In this document: piece after piece, positions 58,160 through 64,000 of the stretch
Position numbering within the stretch: the stretch's first letter is position 1
Layout of the letters: each line of letters opens with the position of its first letter
Source: Carnegiea gigantea
Taxonomy: Eukaryota; Streptophyta; Magnoliopsida; Caryophyllales; Cactaceae
DNA: 64,000 nt
NCBI GenBank assembly: GCA_029747015.1
Contig: JAKOGI010000187.1
Span: 273,501 to 337,500 of the forward strand
Reading direction: 5' to 3'
The notes under the pieces: model-generated
Databases searched by the model: none
Told to the model about the DNA's origin: nothing
Seen by the model: the letters and a program-made list of their open reading frames with translations, nothing else
Translations under genes and position numbers: made by a program

Positions 58160-60220
58160 TAGCAGATGTCTCTCTCAGTCCATGTTGATAGGAAAGTCAT
58201 TAAAATTATGCTTCTAGAGTCTAGACTGGCACTACCCTACCATCATCATATCACAGAGTTTTACAGCATTAACAGCCTTGCCAAACACACCAATTTCATG
58301 TTGGATTGGTGGAAGCACCGACGCATCAATTTTTTACAGTTGAAGAAGAAATGAGCTGTTTGAATTCATGAATGGTTATAAATGAGTTAATACGTTATAA
58401 ATAAGTTAAGTTGTTTAACCATATATTTTGATTGGTTAGCGTTTATAGACCGGGTTTATTAAATAATTGGTTTTAACTTTTAATTGATATATCAGGAGTA
58501 CAAAATACGTAGATACAGGTTAAGTAATGTTGTACTTAATTCAGTTTGGCTACTCACTTATTATTAAAATTTTAAATGGTTGAAACAATAAGTAGAAAAG
58601 TAGTTTCTTTGAATATTAAATTTAAAGATCCTATTTAGAAAGGGGAAAAAAACAGAAATATAAATCAATGATACTTTGATTTGAACCATATATCAAAGTA
58701 AAATTTGATCAGACAAACTAAAATATTTATAAATTAATCTTCTGGATGGTTAGGTTTTTTATATAAAAAAAGGATCCCAGTCATTGTAGATTTTTACTAT
58801 AAATATATGTTAGATAAGTTAGTCGTTGTTTAAATATTAAATAATTATTATAATTTAGCTATTGGCATATAGTTGCTTGTTGAATTGAATGCAGATAATA
58901 TGTACTAGTAAATTTAGCTATTAGATAAACTAATTATTGTTAATTAAGATTAAAAAATGATAATTCATCAAATATAAAAATAATAAAGGTTAAACATATT
59001 GAATCAAAAAAATATAAAACATAGTTTATAAGAAGGCAAAAGCTAATTTTCATAAACCTACTTGCAATGTTAGCCTAAACTTTTGTTTACTGAACCTTAA
59101 TACTTTTCTAATTAGTGTTTCATCTTAGTTAAAATATTTAATGTTACTTTACGTATTATTATCACATGAGCCTTAATCTCAATCAAGAGATCTATACACC
59201 CTAAAAATGTCTAATTCAACATAATAGAATAAGTCTATGTATGGACCACCTGTTTATTTCATTCTACCTCTATTTGGGGGGTAATCATATGTTGTACTGT
59301 TATAACAAGTATAGATTCTTATAAAGCCACATGGTAATCTTTACCATATATATTTATTATACAAAAAGGTTTAAACTTTTAATAATTTGTGGCATCGTGT
59401 AATATAATCTTCATTAAGAGTATATATTTTTAAAAGTATAATATAGAAATTATGATTATTTTCCTTCTATGATCATCATTGAAAAAAGGGCAATAAATAA
59501 TTTAAATACAAACAAATCATAAAAATATGGAGCAATAATTGTATTGCGTACTGTTATAAATTAGTTCTTACTAAAATGGCATCTCAATCACTGTTAATAA
59601 TAAAATTTATATTTTCTTTTTAAAAAAAAGGATCTATCTTAGTAACGTCATTACACACACTCACGTGCATCTTCTCTCGAAAAGAAAGGGGGGGGGGGGC
59701 ATTAAATAACAGGATCAAATGATATTAATGTCCTTGCTCATAAAAAAATATATATGACATTATTATAATCAAACTTTTCTTTACTTTTCTATTTTTTTTT
59801 TGCCTTACATTCTCTATTTCACTGGAATCGAGCCATTGTACTCAATAACAGATATAGCTCTATCGTTACAATTTTTTTCTATACACAAAGCTCGAACCTG
59901 AAACCTTGTCAAACCACTTGAACTAACCTATATTGGTGTAATCAAATATTTTATAGTTAAGACATCCTTCTAATAAATCATATATTCATTACATAAGAAT
60001 ATAATTTTACTATTATTTATTATATGCAAATATAATTTTAATATTATATATTTTTAGGAATCAGCAACAAGAAAAACTCAAATTAAACTGTATAGGCACT
60101 TCAATTGTAAACTTTAGAAAATCTACATAAGTTATCTAATTTAGAAAATCTACATAAGTTATCTAAGATCTATTATAGTTTTAAATCAGACTTATTATAT
60201 CAAATTATTGTAGTAAAACG
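58160..60220. other. AT-rich intergenic spacer
   Basis: No gene recognised. It is dominated by AT-rich sequence, with a G-run at 59689-59699 and the SINE copy listed separately. Confidence 0.5.
59800..59940 (-). mobile_element. tRNA-derived SINE, second copy
   Basis: On the minus strand, AGTTCAAGTGG (A-box-like, 59924-59914) and AGGTTCGAGCT (B-box-like, 59899-59889), followed by a tail with GGCTCGATTCCAGTGAAAT that matches the tail of the copy at 37875-38035. The A-B spacing is shorter, indicating an internal deletion. Confidence 0.55.
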
Positions 60221-61016
60221 AGGTGTTCGGTAATAGAGATTGAAATAAAGGTCAGTGGTTTGTAGTGGTTAACATAATGTGGACCACTACTTAAAAGTGT
60301 TTAGTAAATTATTGTATAAGGTAGTGGTTAGAAGTTTATACAGTGTTTTTTAAAAGTTAATGAAAGTAGGTTTTGAGAACCTCTATCTAGTGATTGCAAA
60401 TTACAATGTTCTTTTTAGTTATTTTATATAAATTTGCTACTTGAGCAGTTACATTTACCAAATGCATTTATTTTAAATCGCTAGTTAAACAGTTAATCAC
60501 TAACCATTAGTGGGTCACAGCTAATCGTTAGTAAAATCGTTAGCAGTTAGGGCGTGTTCAGCAACAGCATTTTGGGTAGTGTTTGGCGTTTTGACTAAGT
60601 CAATACACTCATCACGTAATTTTTAGTGCTCGGTAACGTAGTGTTTTGACTAGCATTTCAAGTAGCGTTTAGCGTTTTAAATAGCGTTTTTGAAAAACTA
60701 ATAGTATTAATGTTTCACATTCAAAAGTAGCGTTTCATATTTTTTTTACCAAAAATTACCCTTTGGAAATTTTATCTTTGAAAATTATCTACATCTTTTT
60801 ATGTCAATTTACATTAATCAGCTAATCCAACAGTTAAATTTACCAAACACATTTTATTCAACTGCTCTTCTAAACAGCTATCCGCTAACAGCTAAATTAT
60901 AAACGCTATCCGCTACCTAAACCGCTATCCGCTACTTGAACCGCTAATTTTGTCGAACAGAGCCTTAGTAAAACAGTTAACTATTACTAAAATAACTAAT
61001 TTTATCAAACACACCC
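60221..61016 (+). mobile_element. MITE, family B, with nested MITE
   Basis: Homologous in reverse to 45475-45894. It starts AGGTGTTCGGTAATAGAG and ends ATTTTATCAAACACACCC. After removing the nested 415-bp element and one TTA, the sequence reads continuously and aligns with the uninterrupted copy. Confidence 0.65.
60550..60964. mobile_element. Tourist-like MITE nested in MITE family B
   Basis: 415 bp with inverted ends GGGCGTGTTCAGCAACA and (reversed) GGCTCTGTTCGACAAAA, flanked by TTA on both sides (60547-60549 and 60965-60967). The interior has repeated agcgttt words on the left and ccgctatccgctac words on the right. Confidence 0.83.
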
Positions 61017-62450
61017 GTAGGTAACATGGTATAATAATAGCAAATGAATTATCATAGTAATGTGCATTTATCTAGGGAAGCTAACATCTAGATTATGACT
61101 TTGACGTTTTGTGATCATTTTCTGTCTCACATGCTTCGACTTGATTGTTGAGATGTGATCTAATGACAGTTCACAATTGCAAGATTTTCTCACAATTGGT
61201 CTATTAATTAAGCTTTTTAAAACAAAAAAAGAAAAACTTGGCTAAGTTTGATCCATTTAAAAATAGAACTCTATACACATATTATTAGTTCAAAAAGAAT
61301 CCCATTCTCACCCCCGCCCCTCTTCCCGGTTCAACATTGGCAACTAAAATGGACCTGTGGATAGAGCTTCAATGAGAAAATTTGTTCCTCAAAAGCAAGT
61401 TAGATCTACTTCTACATGAATATTCCTAGAAGTTATCTCATCATCCCCCTTCCTACATTATATATACTTCACCCTTTATTATGGACGATAAAAATTGATA
61501 AATTATGTTATTAAAATAGACCTTAGTTACTTAGCTAGTAGCAGGTAAAGTTTTTAAAAGTATGAGAATATATACCAATAATAATAACACTCGGTATGTA
61601 TCCTACTTTTGTAAAGTTTGAGGAATTAGGATATATTCTATGTTATCTTTACATGTAAAATAACCAACTTTAACAGATTCACATCAATATTTAAATTCTA
61701 TACAATAATACAAACCAGTTTAATCACTAAATTTTCTTTTAAAAAGAAGAAGACATTTCTTATCAAATTATCAAATAGTTTTTCTTAATAGCATATCCAA
61801 ATATTTTGTTCAAGTGCATTTATTTTTTAGTTTTCTTAAATTTTATAAGTAATGAATAGTTTTTTTATAGATATTCATTTTTAAAATTTACTTTTTTTTT
61901 GAGGGTTTTTATAAGGCATTTTCAACAAATATTGTGATTAAGAGCTCGTTCTTTTCAACTTATCATAAAAATTTATCATCAACATTCAACAGTTTTCAAT
62001 ACAATTCAACAGTTTTCAGCACAAGTCAACATCATTCTGCACAATTCAACGACTTTCAACATTGTTAAGTACTTACTGAAAAAATATAATTATATTTTCT
62101 TTAACCATTGAGCATGCTTAAGCATGTTTAGATATATTTCAGCATATTTCAGTAATAAACACCAATAAGTATGTCTCATAAGCCTAAAAAAGTATACCAT
62201 TACTATTGACACTATTAGACCATAAGGTAATGCCGCCATGGACTTTTTGGTTAAAAAAAAATCTATACTTTCTCCATCCCATAATTGTTGTCCTTCTGTT
62301 TTATGGAAGTTCTAGTATAAAATCCTTTTTCACTATTACTAGTATTTGTGAAAGATTTTTGGTAAGTGTTTGGCTCACCCAATATGGGAGTCTGGCACTA
62401 TATTACATAGGAGTAAAATTACAGTCAATTTACATTAACGTCCTTATCCT
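61017..62450. other. AT-rich spacer
   Basis: No gene recognised. About 61950-62180 has repeated ttcaacagttttca units between gctcgttcttttcaac and gtctcataagcc. It may be a distant relative of the TTCAACC MITEs, but ends are unclear. Confidence 0.45.
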
Positions 62451-62453
62451 CTA

Positions 62454-63655
62454 TTACACCCCTTCAATCTGTATAGGAGGAGAACGAATGGAGAGATTGG
62501 ACTGTAAAAATGAAAACTGACTAGAAGACAACCCTTTAGTAAAAATATCTACTAACTGAAACTTAGTAGGCACATATCGAACTATGACATCACCATCTGC
62601 AACTCGCTCACAAACGAAATGATAATCAACTACAATATGTTTGGAGTGATCATGATGATTGGGATTGGCAGTGAGGTATGTGGCACTGATATTGTCACAC
62701 ATGACACGAGTTGGAGTAGAGAGAACAATCCCAAGATCAGCAAGAAGTTTGCAAATCCAAATAGTTTCAGCAACGGTGTAAGCCACAACCCGATATTCAG
62801 CTTCAGTAGAAGACTTAAAAACTGTAGGTTGTTTCTTGGAGCACCAAGCTATACGGTTGGGTCCAAAGAACACTGCATAACCTGTAGTAGATCGACAAAA
62901 GTCCTTGTAGCCAGCGCAATCAGTATTAGAGTAAATTGGAAAACTACATGAACTGCAAATGCAATGTCAGGTCATGTCATAGTCAAATATTACAACGCAC
63001 CTACCATGCTTCTGTACTCTGTGCAATCTGCAAGTAACTCACCATCTAAGAGGAAGAGGGCGGTCCGGGCAACCATGGGGGTCCGAACAGGTTTACAAGT
63101 ATGCAGCTGAAATTTGAGAAGAAGATCATAAATGTATTTGTGCTGAGACAAAAACAACCCTACTGGGGAACGAACAACCTGAACACCCACGAAAAAGTGT
63201 AGATCGTCGAGGTCCTTCATAGCAAATTGCTGAGAAAGAGTGGATATAAAGGAGGAGAGAAGGGAAAGGGAGCTACCAGTGAGGATAATATCATCAACGT
63301 AGAGGAGAAGAACGATAACATGAGAATCATTACGAAAAATAAACACGGAGGGGTCAGACTGACTGCAAGAGAAACCATGTGTAAGCAGAAAACTACTAAA
63401 GCGATAAAACCAAACACAAGGGGCTTGTTTCAAGCCATAGATAGCCTTCTTAAGACGACACACATGAGTAGGAAACTTAGGATCAATAAAGCCGGGAGGT
63501 TGACGCATGTAGACTTTTTCAGTAAGAAGACCATGAAGAAACACATTTTTAACATCAAATTGATGAATAGGCCAATGTTTAGTGATAGCAATGGACAGGA
63601 CAAGACGAATGGTGGCAGGGCGAACAACAGGAGCAAAAGTTTCAGGAGCTTAGGC
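62454..63655 (-). pseudogene. Ty1/copia reverse transcriptase and RNase H relic
   Basis: On the minus strand from about 63655: ETFAPVVRPATIRLVLSIA, then a long open stretch with GLKQAPCVWFYRF and the RT active-site motif LLLYVDDIILTG (about 63280-63315), ending EYRSMVGAL near 62990. After a stop and a deletion, RNase H follows: KSSTEAEYR, MCDNISATYLTANP, VDIFTKGL, to a stop at 62454. The stretch between RT and RNase H (62874-62989) is too short, lacking roughly 40-50 codons. Integrase, protease and gag are absent. Similar in type to the relic at 34060-34860 but on the opposite strand. Confidence 0.88.
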
Positions 63656-63830
63656 TAATGGTTGAAGGTTCAGGAATAAGTTTATCCTCTAACACGTCCC
63701 TTCACACGGATGCCCTTTGGGCTTGAAGTGTGGATGTTGTAAATTCTCCTCCTACCTTGCGCAATAAATCAATATGTGGGCTGTTGAGATTTGAACTTGA
63801 GACCTCTCGCTCAGAAAGGCTCTGATACTA
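63650..63830 (-). mobile_element. Fragment of the SMART/TRIM-like miniature LTR element
   Basis: On the minus strand: TAGTATCAGAGCC (primer-binding-site-like), an internal part with AGGTCTCAAGTTCAAATCTC and TTGATTTATTGCGCAAG, then TGTTAGAGGATAAAC...CCATTAGCC, the start of the terminal repeat. It matches 33558-33836 but lacks the first terminal repeat. The second is cut where copia sequence begins. Confidence 0.6.
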
Positions 63831-64000
63831 CTTGTCAGCTGTCGTGCGCTCTAGGGTGCAGGGACTGCCAATGGCAGCGGCGGCTGACGCAATCGGTGAA
63901 GGAGGGCAAGTGGCAGAGGGGTCCATTAGCCTAGGGTTTCACGAGAGAGAGAGGAATGAAAAAAATTAGGGTTTGTGAATTTTTTTTTTTGGGGGGGGGG
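63831..64000. other. Unassigned end of window
   Basis: Moderately GC-rich sequence (gcagcggcggctgacg) followed by ttagggttt-like sequence and a T-run/G-run at the edge. Possibly the start of a feature beyond the window; nothing can be assigned. Confidence 0.3.

Noticed and set aside
62990..63544. Possible intact host gene encoding a reverse transcriptase
   Set aside because: RT and RNase H motifs are of copia type, the rest of the element is missing, and there is a stop and a deletion; it is a relic.

Overview
The window is nuclear DNA of a flowering plant, most likely a eudicot. It carries spliced genes with plant-specific families (BASS4-type plastid transporter, WIP zinc finger, FAR1-related protein, GALT29A-type glycosyltransferase), a plant-type tRNA-Trp gene, and AT-rich spacers full of plant transposable elements (chromovirus, copia, TRIM, Tourist-like MITEs, hAT elements). 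The species cannot be named from the sequence. All exon structures were worked out by hand from splice sites and family similarity.

Layout. Bases 1-4231: 3' flank with one hAT-like MITE. Bases 4232-23323, minus strand: a 14-exon BASS4-like gene whose reading frame is intact over 421 codons. Its introns hold a solo LTR (6838-8289), an RTE-type LINE relic (about 8800-9200) and a dead 5.5-kb chromovirus (13859-19332). Bases 23.5-38.5 kb: gene-free, AT-rich. This stretch holds an unusual array of an AGTGAG motif spaced exactly 21 bp in many places (29.08-30.95 kb), a TRIM with perfect target duplication and a MITE nested in its LTR, a 279-bp miniature LTR element, a copia relic and a SINE. Bases 38824-41321, plus strand: a two-exon WIP zinc-finger gene of NTT/WIP2 type, followed by two strong hairpins. 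Bases 41.7-50 kb: a cluster of related Tourist-like MITEs, one carrying a nested hAT element.

Bases 51057-54850, minus strand: a FAR1-related (FRS4-like) gene with a non-coding first exon. A tRNA-Trp(CCA) gene lies just upstream at 55083-55154, also minus. Bases 56478-58023, minus: a single-coding-exon GALT29A-like GT29 gene with a 5' UTR intron. Bases 58.2-64 kb: AT-rich spacer with a SINE, two nested MITEs and a copia RT/RNase H relic with a miniature LTR fragment at its truncated end.

The four protein genes act in unrelated processes (plastid metabolite transport, reproductive-tissue transcription, light-related transcription, Golgi arabinogalactan glycosylation). There is no operon-like logic; the shared story is how transposons have built the spacers and introns. 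The most unusual, least explained signal is the 21-bp-phased motif array.
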